From Carallia brachiata (lineage: Eukaryota; Streptophyta; Magnoliopsida; Malpighiales; Rhizophoraceae), in assembly GCA_021464245.1 (NCBI GenBank), contig JADCRB010000026.1, forward strand, positions 777,388 through 841,387: a stretch of DNA of 64,000 bases, read 5' to 3'. Positions 49,434 to 60,718 of the stretch are shown here, one piece after another. Position 1 is the stretch's first letter. Every line of letters starts with the position of its first letter. The notes under the pieces are model-generated. The model was not told the origin of the DNA. It saw nothing but the letters and a program-made list of their open reading frames with translations, and made no database searches. The position numbers and the translations under genes were made by a program.

Positions 49434-50391
49434 ATGGAAGGTGCTCGTTTCCTTGCAATTCTTGCCCTTTTGGCTTTGGCAACTTCACTTGCCTCTGCCT
49501 ACGACCCCAGTCCTCTTCAAGATTTTTGCGTCGCCACCAAGGAGCTTGATGGGTGTATGTTCTTTGTTTTTTTTTTGGGCTGATTGGTCCTTATTAAAAA
49601 AATTCAATTAGTAAAGTAATATATTGTATCGTCTATTAAAGACTTATTCAACAGTAAATTACACAATTTCTGTAGTATATGTTATATAACATCTTGGAAT
49701 TCTTTGAAGTTCAAATTAGTAGTTACGTATAAATATTATAAGTTATGTCAAATCTTTATCTAATAAGGATATATGAGATTTTTACATTTTAATAGTATCC
49801 ATAATTGCTTGATGCTGGCAAATTGTTTTGATGCCTGCAGTGTTCGTGAATGGGAAGTTTTGCAAGGATCCAAAGACAGTGACGGCCAATGATTTCTTCT
49901 TTCCAGGGCTTAACCAACCTGGAAACACTAATAACAATCTTGGTTTTGCCGTTACACCAGTTTTCGTGGACCAACTTCCGGGACTCAACACCCTCGGCGT
50001 CTCCTTGGCTCGTCTTGACTGGGCAGTCGGTGGCCTGAACCCGCCACACACTCATCCCCGCGGCACCGAGATCCTGGTGGTTGTAGAAGGCACCCTCCTT
50101 GTTGGATTTGTTGCATCCAACCAAAACAACAATACCTTTTTCTCCAAAGTCCTATATCCTGGTGACGTCTTTGTGTTTCCAATTGGACAAATTCATTTCC
50201 AATTCAACATAGGAAAGGCGAATGCTCTTGCATTCGCCGGATTGAGCAGCCAAAACCCTGGTGTCATAACAATTGCAAACGCCGTCTTTGGATCAAAGCC
50301 GCCCATCGATCCGGCAGTCCTGGCCAAGGCCTTCCAAGTCAACGTGGATGTTGTCAACTACCTTGAGAAACAGTTCTCGCCAACGACTTAA
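49434..50391 (+). CDS. Germin-like protein, subfamily 1 type (GLP-B)
   Basis: Exons are 49434-49554 and 49841-50391, intron 286 bp, 223 residues. It is a very close paralogue of GLP-A and should likewise be a secreted Mn-cupin of the apoplast. Signal peptide is about residues 1-22, with [10 protein letters not shown] after it. Metal ligands His110, His112 and Glu117 ([10 protein letters not shown]) and His159 (GQIHFQFN) are intact, as are Cys32 and Cys48. Asn137-Asn-Thr is a possible glycosylation site. Differences from GLP-A are conservative (for example Trp for Tyr at 101, ILVVVEG for LLLLLEG), with no lesion, so it looks functional. The start is the only in-frame ATG opening the signal peptide. 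Confidence 0.93.
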
Positions 50392-50929
50392 TGAACTGAT
50401 ATTGAAGTACTACTATAGTGGCCTCTTCTATATTGTATCTTAATTAATTACAGCAACTTCTCAATAATTCCATACATAGGAGGCCACCTTTATATGTTAA
50501 CATAAGTTGTAAGAAATAAGGGAAGTTGCTTGAGTCTGCCCCACTTCCCATGATGGTTAAAACTCGATTGCTCTGTTTCTGCTTTCGATTTCACGATGTA
50601 TTTGAGACTTCGCTATTGAAACCTAATGTAATTGTTGTTTGGAACTTTGCTGCACTGTGGTTTGAAAATTGATGGCATTTATGGTTTATTTGTGCTTGTT
50701 TTTTTATCAAAAAATGAGAAAACATTGAGTGGTGTGGGGAAGACAAATTTCACTAAATTAACGTTATATAGTGGACTGAATTATTGCACTAAATCCATGA
50801 AAACTCTATGATGCTCAGCAATAGTCATCATCTATTTTTTGAATTGTGTCCAAACCTTTAAAATTATAAGAAATGACACCTGAAAAGTGATGTATTTTAA
50901 GTTCGAAAAAAGTTGGTGGGTTGAAGCTG
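50392..50929. other. GLP-B 3' flank
   Basis: Non-coding; about the first 300 bases are shared with the GLP-A 3' flank. Confidence 0.7.
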
Positions 50930-51086
50930 GTGGGTAGACGCTGATTTGTGCAACTGTGACTATATTTTATACAACCGCAACGATAAAAAATAATACAAAA
51001 AAGTATTACTGTTTTTTTCGTTTCACATTTTTTAGTTACGATTGTACAAACTATTCTCACAATTGCATAAATTAGCGTCTATCCAC
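50930..51086. mobile_element. Hairpin MITE
   Basis: The ends GTGGGTAGACGCTGATTTGT and (complement of the right end) GTGGATAGACGCTAATTTAT are inverted repeats. The match continues inward, so almost the whole 157 bp can fold on itself. A diverged relative lies at 52138-52325. No target duplication was clear. Confidence 0.75.
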
Positions 51087-51714
51087 AGACATATGCCCAT
51101 CCATGTATCAATGCCTTTTAAATGTAACATTATAAATAAATTATATATAAAAAATAAATCAAATTATAAATCTTCTAAAAACAAAACTCCAACTAGTTAG
51201 TCGGAGGCTACTAACCCACCGCAGGCACTGATGGCGAACTGAAAACTGTTTTTTCTTTTCGTTTTTTTTTTTCGTTCTTTGACTTGATTATGATATGGTG
51301 GTTGAATGGATATAATCGTCTTATTCCACCATAATAATGGTAATTACTCTGCCACGTTTCCAATGTGACCCTGGTTCCAAAATTTGATAGTACCTTTTCC
51401 ATTAATTTGCCTGCGTACGTGCACTTATGCTTTGGATTGTGTAGCCAGTATCGGAGTCTCATTGGATGGAGCAGCTAAAAAGATTGTATATAATTAAATG
51501 AGATTAAAATTTTTCCTTCACTCATAATTTATTCTGCTTTGAATATATCAATCCAAATAAATTTGGTTCATTTTGCTTGGTGTTTCTCTTGTTTTAGATT
51601 TTAATCAATTCGCTTTAATAACAAAAATGATATGAAATATTAATAGAAAGAAAAAAAGCAAGTTTGAAGAATTAAAAAAAAAACATAAATAACAAAAAGA
51701 ATTATGTATATTTT
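51087..51714. other. Intergenic DNA with duplicated promoter-distal block
   Basis: No gene was seen. 51285-51380 matches 33030-33120 upstream of GLP-A, including an inverted repeat ATGGTGG...CCACCAT, showing that a further duplicate segment starts here. Confidence 0.6.
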
Positions 51715-51988
51715 TCGCGACGAATTTGTTGCTGTATATGACAATGATATATAGTGCAGAAGGATTATTAGCGACGAAAAATGGTTGCTAAAACTTCTAC
51801 TTTTTGGCGACGCTAGATTGAGTCGTTGCTAAAAAGAACTCAATGCCCTCTATTGTCGCCAATAGTATTTGCGGCTAGTATTGCCCGACGATCTATCGAC
51901 GACTTTTTCGTCGATAAAAATAATTGGCGACGAAATAAACTTTTAGCGACGAATCAGCTACGTCGCCAAATCCCTTTTGCTCGTAGTG
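51715..51988 (-). mobile_element. CACTA-type transposon terminus (non-autonomous, truncated)
   Basis: On the - strand the sequence begins CACTACGAGCAAAAGGGATT (complement of 51969-51988), the terminal inverted repeat of plant CACTA elements. Many copies of CGACGA/GCGACG follow as subterminal repeats on both strands. The other terminus was not found, so the element is truncated or eroded. Confidence 0.75.
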
Positions 51989-52137
51989 AATATAAAAAAA
52001 TGGCACCCAAGTACATCAGAAATTTTCATGTCTCGAACTTGTATCGTTAATAAAGTAACTTTGGTGTAAGGTCCTTTTCGGTTCCGTAAAACTCTTACAG
52101 ACATAAATAACAATATGATATCATGAATGGGAAAAAG

Positions 52138-52325
52138 TTGGTGAACAGACACAGATTTTCACACTGTGTTTATATGCGCTTGATTTGTAAAATTATAAGT
52201 ATTTTTTATACAGCTGTAATAATAAAAGTAATACAAAAAAATATTATAATTTTTTTGTTTCATAATTTTTAATTATAATTATATAAAAATAATTTATAAT
52301 TATATAAATTAAATGTGTGTAGAGG
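52138..52325. mobile_element. Diverged relative of the hairpin MITE
   Basis: Shares an ordered series of words with 50930-51086 (ACAG..GTAATA...AAAAGTAATACAAAAAA, TTTTTTTGTTTCA, TTAATTATAATTATA) and similar ends, but is more AT-rich and more diverged. Confidence 0.5.
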
Positions 52326-54060
52326 CAATTTAAAAACCTATAACCGCCAATATAATAGCTCCCATTCTGAAATGCCTATGGGCTAGTTAGCATGCAAAAT
52401 CAGGAAGGGTATAGGGAAAAAAAAAAGGTAGTTTGTATCGTAATTAAATATGCTTAGGCCAGTTGTCGAACATTAATTACACAAGTACCTTTCTCTTGAG
52501 AGGACAACCGGTAGAATGATTCTCCTAATTATCCCGAGGGGAAAAGTTAGTTGTGCCCAGAGTACACGGAGGCAATAAACATTTTTTTTTTTGTGAAAAT
52601 TATCTTAGCACATTTTATTTACAACTTACATTTTAAATTTTATATTAATATTAATCTAAATTTAGGTTTTATATTTGTAAGAAAAAAAAGTGATCTCACG
52701 CCGACTCAATATAATATTAGTTCTTTTTTTTTACAACTAAAATTTAGATTTAAATAAATATTATTTTAGAATATAAAATATAAATACTATAAAAAATTTG
52801 TTATAAAAAAATTTTTTTCTTTGAAAAAATTATTTTTTTCAAAAAATCATTTTCTAAAACAATAAAAAAATATTATTTAATGAAGTTATACACCTCTTAG
52901 TTGCCGTAACGTTTCTAAAAAAAAAAAATAATAATCAACTATGTATTGGGGTGCTCCTCAGTGTATTATTAGTCTCGCTATACCTAGCAGCGCTCTTATT
53001 TTAAACTACATGATACCTTTCTCTCGGGGGAACAGCCGGTGGAATGATTCTCCTAACTATCCAATATCCCTTATCCAAATTCTTCATTTTATATATCCAC
53101 CCTTGACCCTTAGAAAAATATAGGAATAGGACCAAATTGATTTGGCGCAGTCGGTATATTAATTGGTCGAATTGGAAAAAAAGGTCATCGCAAGGCATGC
53201 AGGCACCCACAAGTCGCGGTGGTAACTACTGTGCGCTGCCTATATAATATATATGTTTGGTAAACAATCATGGTCGACAGGCTAATGCCTCATGTGCTTA
53301 CTAATCCATCTCCCTCACTGCTAGCCACCAGCTGCCTGCTAGCCGCGCATAGCAGCATGTCGTAAGGTGTCACCAATTGCTTGCACGTTCATGCCAACGG
53401 ACTCAAAAGGATTGAGAGATTATACTAAACAGTAGAGGGAGTAGAACTTCTTTTGTAGTCCTTTAATCATTTCATAGTTCATATGGAGGGTTTTGAAGTG
53501 TACTGATATTTGGCAAGCTACTCTTCTATCCTTTTGTAGGACAGCTCATATAACCAATAAATAAATGATGTTTGTTATTTTTATTTTTTTTAGTATAATA
53601 AATTTATAATTTTATATCACACAAATTATTTTATCATTTTTTTTCAAATAAATCATACTTACTATTCTCACTCAATAAAATAAATCAAATTAGAATTCTC
53701 CCAATAAAAAATGGCCATTAAACAATTGAATTATGCAATTAGGAATCATTACATAATGTCGTCTTTAATTAAGTGCTCAATCCCACAAAACTGCACCAAT
53801 TCCTATGTCAAGAAATCTGATAAAGATTAGGAAACTTTTCGTCAATGTTCAAGTAAACAATGACATTATATATCTCTTAACAACCGTTGCCAACTCCTAC
53901 ATTTCTGGCAGACATGTTCTTATTTTGAGAGCTCCAAAGCAGTTCTCCTATCTATGATTAAATTATCTTGACAACGTCATTATTCACTAATGCAAATCCT
54001 GGCATAAACAAATCCCTGTCAATCGGTTGTTGTAGTAGTAGTATTGTTTGATCAAGAAAA
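52326..54060. other. Intergenic DNA with segmental-duplicate blocks
   Basis: No gene was seen. 53120-53260 matches 46410-46540 (GGCGCAGTC...CGCAAGGCATGCAGGCACC). 53960-54065 matches the distal promoter of GLP-A/B (GACAACGT...TTGTTTGATCAAG). The remainder is AT-rich with T and A homopolymers. Confidence 0.6.
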
Positions 54061-54064
54061 AAAC

Positions 54065-55590
54065 GATGGATATCCTTCAGGCTTAAGGATGAGAGACACA
54101 ACCAGAGAGAGAGAGAGATATCCTTCAAGAAACACTCTATTTCAGTTCTGAAAACGAAGGCGTTGAATTTATAAAAAGAGAGAATTGTCCATTGTCTAAC
54201 TTATTACGCAATAGACCTGGTTTACTTTTACCTATGTCATGATGCTTATGGGGCAGCTTATCTTTAATTGGAATTCCTTTTCTAATAGGAATTTTTTTCC
54301 AAAGATGTGATATTAGAGCTCTCTTTCAGCCAGAACTTTGCTTTCTGGTTGGGAAGTATCTTTGTCATTTTCACTTCTTATTACTCTTTTAGTTCACTTT
54401 TTCTAGCATTTCTAGTACCAACAAATTCATTCAGGCACGACATCATTTTAAGAGTTGGCTTGCCAAAAATTTTTTTTTCTAGATTTTTCTTCAGTCTCCG
54501 AAACAATTGGTGCATTATTGATGGGCAAACAGGGGTTGAACCCGCTCGTGGTGGATTCACATTCCACTACCTTGACCTACTTGGTTACATCAGCCCCTAC
54601 TCCAATCCACACAGGTTTCAATCTCTATCCATGAGTAGATCCTTTCTTTCGGAGCCTATATGATCGCTATCAAAGGGAAGCCCTCTCCAATAATGTAACT
54701 GCAAGTCTATTGTTTTGTTTTAAAATTAGGGAAAGATTTGTTTCAAACAAAACTGTTGGGCTGTTCGCTTCATTGATTTTACTTCACCTTACTTAAAATT
54801 AATTAAAGATGGGGGTCGGGTTTGCGACCAAAAAAGAGAGAGAGAGGAAGACAGGGACGTTTTGTTTTTGAAGGCCGGGGTTTAAGGGAGGGTTTAGGTC
54901 ATCAACTGGTGGTTGGAGATTGAACTTCTTAACCGAACACAAACAATGACTTATCAAATGAAAAAAAAAAGTCCAAACACAAACAATTTTTAAAAGCCAA
55001 ACAACACGAAGAATTACCAGGCCACCACCAGCAATTTCCAACAACAATAGGAAGATGTACAGGAAGCAATAGCTGGAGCAACTACATTCACAACTGGGGT
55101 AAGCAAGAAACCCCCGGAAGGCCATGTAGGTCTTAAAAAGTGGAAACTATTTTATAATGAATCTAATTGCATAGATTGAGACCGGGATGAGTTACAGTAT
55201 AATAAATCAATTAAATTGTATAAGTAAATGATTAATTTTTGTAATAAAAAATGGATTAAACTTATGTTACTTTTATCGATATTTTATTAAAAAAATAATT
55301 GTTTGATTACATAATTCAATTGATCAACTACATTATGACTCATTTTGGTTGGTTTTTTTTTTCTCTATCTATGTATGTTTTTCATAATAATATATTTTAA
55401 AAGTCATAAAAAGATCATTAGAAAGAGAAAAGTCGTCATATTTTTCTAGTCTTTTTATAGAGAGAAAAGCAAGTGAACTGTGCTTGTGTGGAAGTGACAG
55501 AGAGGAAAAAAAGGAAAACAAAAAAAAAAGATGACAAAAAAAAACATAAATTACCAATGTAAAGCTTTCAAATATAAAATTTTCTATTAC
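54065..55590. other. About 1.5 kb of foreign sequence splitting the GLP-C upstream region
   Basis: Upstream homology to GLP-A/B stops at TTGTTTGATCAAGAAAA (about 54045-54062) and resumes near 55597 at GCATTATTGGTTCAATGG, about 35 bp before the TATA box. The intervening DNA includes a (GA)n run near 54105-54117, a SINE-like sequence on - (54466-54612) and an A/G-rich part. It may be several nested insertions. Confidence 0.6.
54466..54612 (-). mobile_element. tRNA-derived SINE-like element
   Basis: On the - strand, TAGGTCAAGGTAGTGG (A-box-like) is followed by GCGGGTTCAACCCC (B-box, complement of 54532-54545). An A-rich tail comes about 55 bases later (complement of 54470-54479). The spacing suits a pol III promoter. 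Confidence 0.5.
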
Positions 55591-55627
55591 GTAATATTAG
55601 CATTATTGGTTCAATGGTTCTCGTCTC

Positions 55628-55635
55628 TATAAATA
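55628..55635 (+). promoter_or_regulatory. TATA box of GLP-C
   Basis: TATAAATA lies 95 bp before the start codon, in a short stretch still alignable with the GLP-A and GLP-B promoters. Confidence 0.65.
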
Positions 55636-55722
55636 AATACTCTTGTTCCAGTGGAATTCATCTCGATCACCCCCACAAACAAAGCAGCATAAGTTCTAAT
55701 CCTACCACAGTGCTATAAAAAA

Positions 55723-56984
55723 ATGAAAGAGGTTCGTTTCCTTACAGCTCTGGCTCTCTTGGTTTTGGCATCTTTCCTTGCCTCTGCCTATGACCCCAGT
55801 CCTCTTCAGGACTTCTGTGTGGGCATCCCGGAGCCTAATGGTGGTAGGTTTGCACCAATTGGTTTTCATCATGATTAGGAGATATCTTAGATCTTTATTG
55901 GACTGCATGTTTACTTATCTTGGTTGACCAGCTAATTCTGTTGTTGATTCTCTAATTAAAAGAGTAGTCTCCAGGCATTCAAATTTCATAGCTTTTGATG
56001 TTATAATTTTTATTTTGGTATTTTTGTAATTTGCTTCCTTTGACAATTGAGTTTTTTTTTTGGTTCCCTTTGTTGTAATCATGGTTTTTTTTCTTTAATG
56101 AAATTACTTCTATCGATTCATCAAAGAAAGAAGGCTAGAATACTTAAGATTTTATCATAGCACACAATTATTTTGGATGCATGCCACAGTGATTAAAATC
56201 TATGTATACTTTTTTCTGAACTTTTTTATGTATAATATAAAGTATTTGTATAGCAGCAATTGAATGAATAATCAAATTTATTTGGTAATGTCTTTTTTTT
56301 TTTTTTTTGATGAATCAAATATAGCTCTTATTAATAGGAACAATAGGCTCACTAGGTCGTATATATTGGATGTACAATTAGTGGAATTGCATAGATGATT
56401 GATTGGTTAATGTTAACTAAAAATATGATTGTGCAGTGTTCGTGAATGGGAAGTTTTGCAAGGATCCAAAGCTTGTAACAGCAAACGATTTCTACCTCCA
56501 AGCCGGGCTCAACACCCCTGCAAATGCTGCTGCCAACAAATATGGTTTTGCTGTCAAACTGGTCTTGGTCGATCAACTTCCAGGACTCAACACTCTCGGC
56601 ATCTCCGTGGTTCGTGCTGATTGGGTTCCCGGTGGCGAGACCCCACCACACAGTCACCCTCGAGCTACCGAGATCATGGTGGTTCTAGAGGGTACCGTCC
56701 TTGCCGGATTTGTAGCATCCAACGACAACAACAACACCCTTTTCGCAAAAGTCCTGAACCCGGGAGACGTCTTTGTTTTCCCAATTGGACAAATTCATTT
56801 TCAAGCTAACGTTGGAAAGTTTAATGCATCAGCATTGGTCGGATTTAACAGCCAAAACCCTGGTGTTATAACAATTGCAGACACAGTCTTTGGATCAAAG
56901 CCACACATCAACACAGACATTCTTGCCAAAGCCTTCCAAGTCAACGCAGATGTTATCAAAGAACTTGAGAAACAATTTGGTTAA
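55723..56984 (+). CDS. Germin-like protein, subfamily 1 type (GLP-C)
   Basis: Exons are 55723-55843 and 56437-56984, phase-1 intron of 593 bp, 222 residues. It is a secreted Mn-cupin, more distant from GLP-A/B than those are from each other. Signal peptide is residues 1-22 ([20 protein letters not shown]...), then [10 protein letters not shown]. Ligands are His112, His114 and Glu119 ([10 protein letters not shown]) and His161 ([10 protein letters not shown]); Cys32 and Cys48 are kept. Asn139-Asn-Thr is a possible glycosylation site. The end, KELEKQFG, is two residues shorter than in GLP-B after the same alignment point. It is the closest full-length relative of the three dead copies downstream. 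Intact by every criterion visible. Confidence 0.93.
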
Positions 56985-58623
56985 TGACTTAAGAAGCTGA
57001 GGGAAGGAAACAAACATTAAGATTGGGGCCTCTTCTATTTGATGTTGATTATGTCGTGTAACTTCCCATAAATTCATTAGAGGCCATTTTTACAGGTTAT
57101 AAAATGTTATAGCACAAAAAGGGAGTTGCCTAATTCCGTTTTTCTTGCTATGGTTTTGAATAAAATTTATACTTAAAAGAACTATTTCCATTTTGGGAAA
57201 TGATAGGTGGATAGGACGGAAATAGAATTAATTGTGGTGCATATCATTTGTAAATTTGTTATACATGAATTTTAACGGTAAGTTTCATAAGTTTTTACAC
57301 GTTTTTTTTTGTTCTATAACTTATAATGTGCAAAATTGCTGAAATTGATTTGGAACAAAAATATAAAAAATATGCACGAGAAGTAACTTCGTGCTTCTTC
57401 AGTCTCCTCGACCTAGGTTCAGGCTTCTGTTAGATTCCAACATAATGGGGGTGGTGGATTTTAGATTCTGAGTATTACTGTTTATTTGTTTTTTCATTCT
57501 AGTTCCATATACCAAAAGAAAAAAAAAAGAAGTAACTTCGTCTTTTTCTCCCGCTCCCTATCCCTCTGTCCATGTATCAGCTTCCTTCCATTTTCAGTCA
57601 CATCTTAGATTTAGGATTTCTCAATTAGTAAGGGGCTTTATTATAGAGACGGGGGAAGCCATTGTATTACCGAGAGGGTTCGATTATTAATTTCTTTGTT
57701 ACTATCATGAATAACAATTATGCATCAAAAGATTAATGATATGTAACTTACGGCCCTGATAGAGTAATATGCACAAGTCGTTTAATAATTTAGATTACAT
57801 ATTAAAACTTTGTTACTAATTGTTGTTGAGAAAACTGTGCCGGAATTATTGCAGTTAAGAACGTCAAAAGAACGGCAATGGAAAATAGATTGATTTATTG
57901 TGGTTTTGTGCCGGCTTTAATGGTGCGATAATATTTAATAAGTAGGTAGATAGTAGATAGATAATTTGATTAATTGAAAAATAAAAATAAAAAAATAAAA
58001 AAGTCAAGATGGTGCCGCGTCATAAATAAAATATAGCATATGTTCTCTGTCAATGGTTGATATCTAAAGGAAAATTTTAACCAAGAAAAAAAACAATCAT
58101 AGTGGAAAATTATATTTTTTATTCTTAAAAAATAATTAATGGCATCATATATATATAATTTAAAAATTGAAAGTGTATATGGAATTTAATAATGTAGATC
58201 TGGAAGATATCTTTGCTTATTCACTAAGATATTCCACGAGGACAAAATATTGTAAGTTCAACACCAACACGAAACATCCCGAGATAAGAAATCGCATGCA
58301 GCCGAGTGGAAGACTTTAATCAGAGTAAAGAGACTCCTATTCCAAACTTCACATACAAGAATTAGAAGTGAATACAAGAATTAAAAAAAAAAATAAAATA
58401 AAAAGTCAATCAAATAATATCGAAACTTGATTTGATGTATAGATGCCGCATTTTAATTAACTTTTAGTGATTTTTATTTGTTTTCTTTTAACCGTATACA
58501 TTATATCTGTGTCTATACACCCAGCGTCAAGCCTCCATTGTTGGCTTTAAATTTTACTGCAAATCTATCTATATTACATTTTCAATTTCTGTGAGTGGGA
58601 TTGCACAAACTTTTAACTTTTAC
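56985..58623. other. GLP-C 3' flank and duplicated intergenic segment
   Basis: No gene was seen. From about 57895 to 58690 the sequence is the template for partial copies at 61690-62095, 62557-63175 and 63640-63790 (shared: AGATGGTGCCGCGTCATAA, CGGTTGATATCTAAAG, TTGATTTGATGTATAGATGC, AAGCCTCCATTGTTGGC). Confidence 0.65.
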
Positions 58624-58836
58624 GTCTAACCTCAGGAGAGCGATTCTAATTTCTAAGCCAAAAAAAAGCTAAGTGACAGTTGTTTAGTCTTGATTGTCTC
58701 TTGTGCTAACATTAGTGTAGGTACAATGTAGACACGGACGAAGCTAGGTGGGAGTAAGAGGGGGTCGCCCCCCCTTGTTTTCTTATTTTATATATTTTGT
58801 AGGGGACATAAGTAAGAACAGTTAGTGTGTAGAGTA

Positions 58837-59328
58837 GTGGTAACACTAAACGATGTCTTCTTCCAAGCAGGGCTTAACATCCCCGGAAACACTAATGCCA
58901 ACGACCTTGGTTTGGCGGAAAAGGTGGTCTTGGTCGACCAACTTCCGGGACTCAACACTCTTGGACTCTCCTTAGTTCGTGTTGACTGGGCGGCCGGTGG
59001 CCTGGCCCCGGCCCACACTCACCCTGGCGCCACCGAGATCATGGTGGTTCTATAGGGTACCCTCCTTGTCGGATTTGTAACATCCAGTCAAAACAACAAT
59101 ACCCGTTTCGCCAAAATTCTGAATCCTGGAGAAATTCATTTTCAAATCAATGTAGGAAAGGGTAATGCTTCAGCACTCCTCACACTTAACAGCCAAAACC
59201 CTGGAATTATAACAATTGCTGACAATGTCTTTGGATCAGAGCCGCATATTAATCAAGACAATGTTGCCAAGGTCTTCCAAGTCAACGCGGCTGTCATCAA
59301 AGAACTGGAGAAGCAATTTGGTCAATGA
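58837..59328 (+). pseudogene. Germin-like pseudogene, array copy 1
   Basis: Homology to GLP-C exon 2 starts at [18 protein letters not shown] and runs to the C-terminal KELEKQFGQ and TGA. The signal peptide, exon 1 and the FVNGKFC region are absent. An in-frame TAG lies at 59053-59055 just after the box-1 region ([13 protein letters not shown]). A 24-nt in-frame deletion after ILNPG removes most of VFVFPIGQ from box 2. It cannot yield a secreted cupin. Confidence 0.92.
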
Positions 59329-59776
59329 CTTAAGAAGCTGAGGGAAGGCAACCAACATTAAGATGGGGACCTCTTTTGTTTGAAGTTGATCATGTCTTGT
59401 AACTTCCCATAAATCCTTTAGGGGCCATTAATTCTTACAGGTTATAAACTTTTGTAGCACAAAAAGGGAGTTGCCTAATTCCGTAATTCTTGCTGTGTTT
59501 TTGTATTTTAAACTTAAAATTTTTAGTTGCGGATTACTACTGTTATAGTGATTCTAATTTGTTTAGTCTAACCTCAGGAGAGCGATTCTAATTTCTAGCC
59601 AAAAAAAAGCTAATGACAGTTGTTTAGTCTTGATTGTCTCTTGTGCTAACATTAGTGTAGGTACAATGTAGACACGGACGAAGCTAGGTGGGAGTAAGAG
59701 GGGGTCGCCCCCCCTTGTTTTCTTATTTTATATATTTTGTAGGGGACATAAGTAAGAACAGTTAGTGTGTAGAGTA

Positions 59777-60267
59777 GTGGTAACACTAAACGATGTCTTC
59801 TTCCAAGCAGGGCTTAACATCCCCGGAAACACTAATGCCAACGACCTTGGTTTGGCGGAAAAGGTGGTCTTGGTCGACCAACTTCCGGGACTCAACACTC
59901 TTGGACTCTCCTTAGTTCGTGTTGACTGGGCGGCCGGTGGCCTGGCCCCGGCCCACACTCACCTGGCGCCACCGAGATCATGGTGGTTCTATAGGGTACC
60001 CTCCTTGTCGGATTTGTAACATCCAGTCAAAACAACAATACCCGTTTCGCCAAAATTCTGAATCCTGGAGAAATTCATTTTCAAATCAATGTAGGAAAGG
60101 GTAATGCTTCAGCACTCCTCACACTTAACAGCCAAAACCCTGGAATTATAACAATTGCTGACAATGTCTTTGGATCAGAGCCGCATATTAATCAAGACAA
60201 TGTTGCCAAGGTCTTCCAAGTCAACGCGGCTGTCATCAAAGAACTGGAGAAGCAATTTGGTCAATGA
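59777..60267 (+). pseudogene. Germin-like pseudogene, array copy 2
   Basis: Same structure and lesions as copy 1, plus loss of one C in CACCCTGGCG near 59963, which shifts the frame before the shared stop. Confidence 0.92.
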
Positions 60268-60718
60268 CTTAAGAAGCTGAGGGAAGGCAACCAACATTAA
60301 GATGGGGACCTCTTTTGTTTGAAGTTGATCATGTCTTGTAACTTCCCATAAATCCTTTAGGGGCCATTAATTCTTACAGGTTATAAACTTTTGTAGCACA
60401 AAAAGGGAGTTGCCTAATTCCGTAATTCTTGCTGTGTTTTTGTATTTTAAACTTAAAATTTTTAGTTGCGGATTACTACTGTTATTAGTGATTCTAATTT
60501 GTTTAGTCTAACCTCAGGAGAGCGATTCTAATTTCTAAGCCAAAAAAAAGCTAAGTGACAGTTGTTTAGTCTTGATTGTCTCTTGTGCTAACATTAGTGT
60601 AGGTACAATGTAGACACGGACGAAGCTAGGTGGGAGTAAGAGGGGGTCGCCCCCCCTTGTTTTCTTATTTTATATATTTTGTAGGGGACATAAGTAAGAA
60701 CAGTTAGTGTGTAGAGTA

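Larger units (their letters stand above)
44475..50750 (+). repeat. Segmental duplication unit B, carrying GLP-B
   Basis: Corresponds to 30080-35480 and is longer because of the hAT-like element at 46937-47791, the MITE-like insert at 48767-49143 and other AT-rich sequence. Gene, intron, promoter and 3' flank of GLP-A and GLP-B are all alignable. Confidence 0.85.

Noticed and set aside
54307..54663. A 118-codon open stretch in the GLP-C promoter insert
   Set aside because: It overlaps the SINE-like sequence on the other strand and has no recognisable protein motif.
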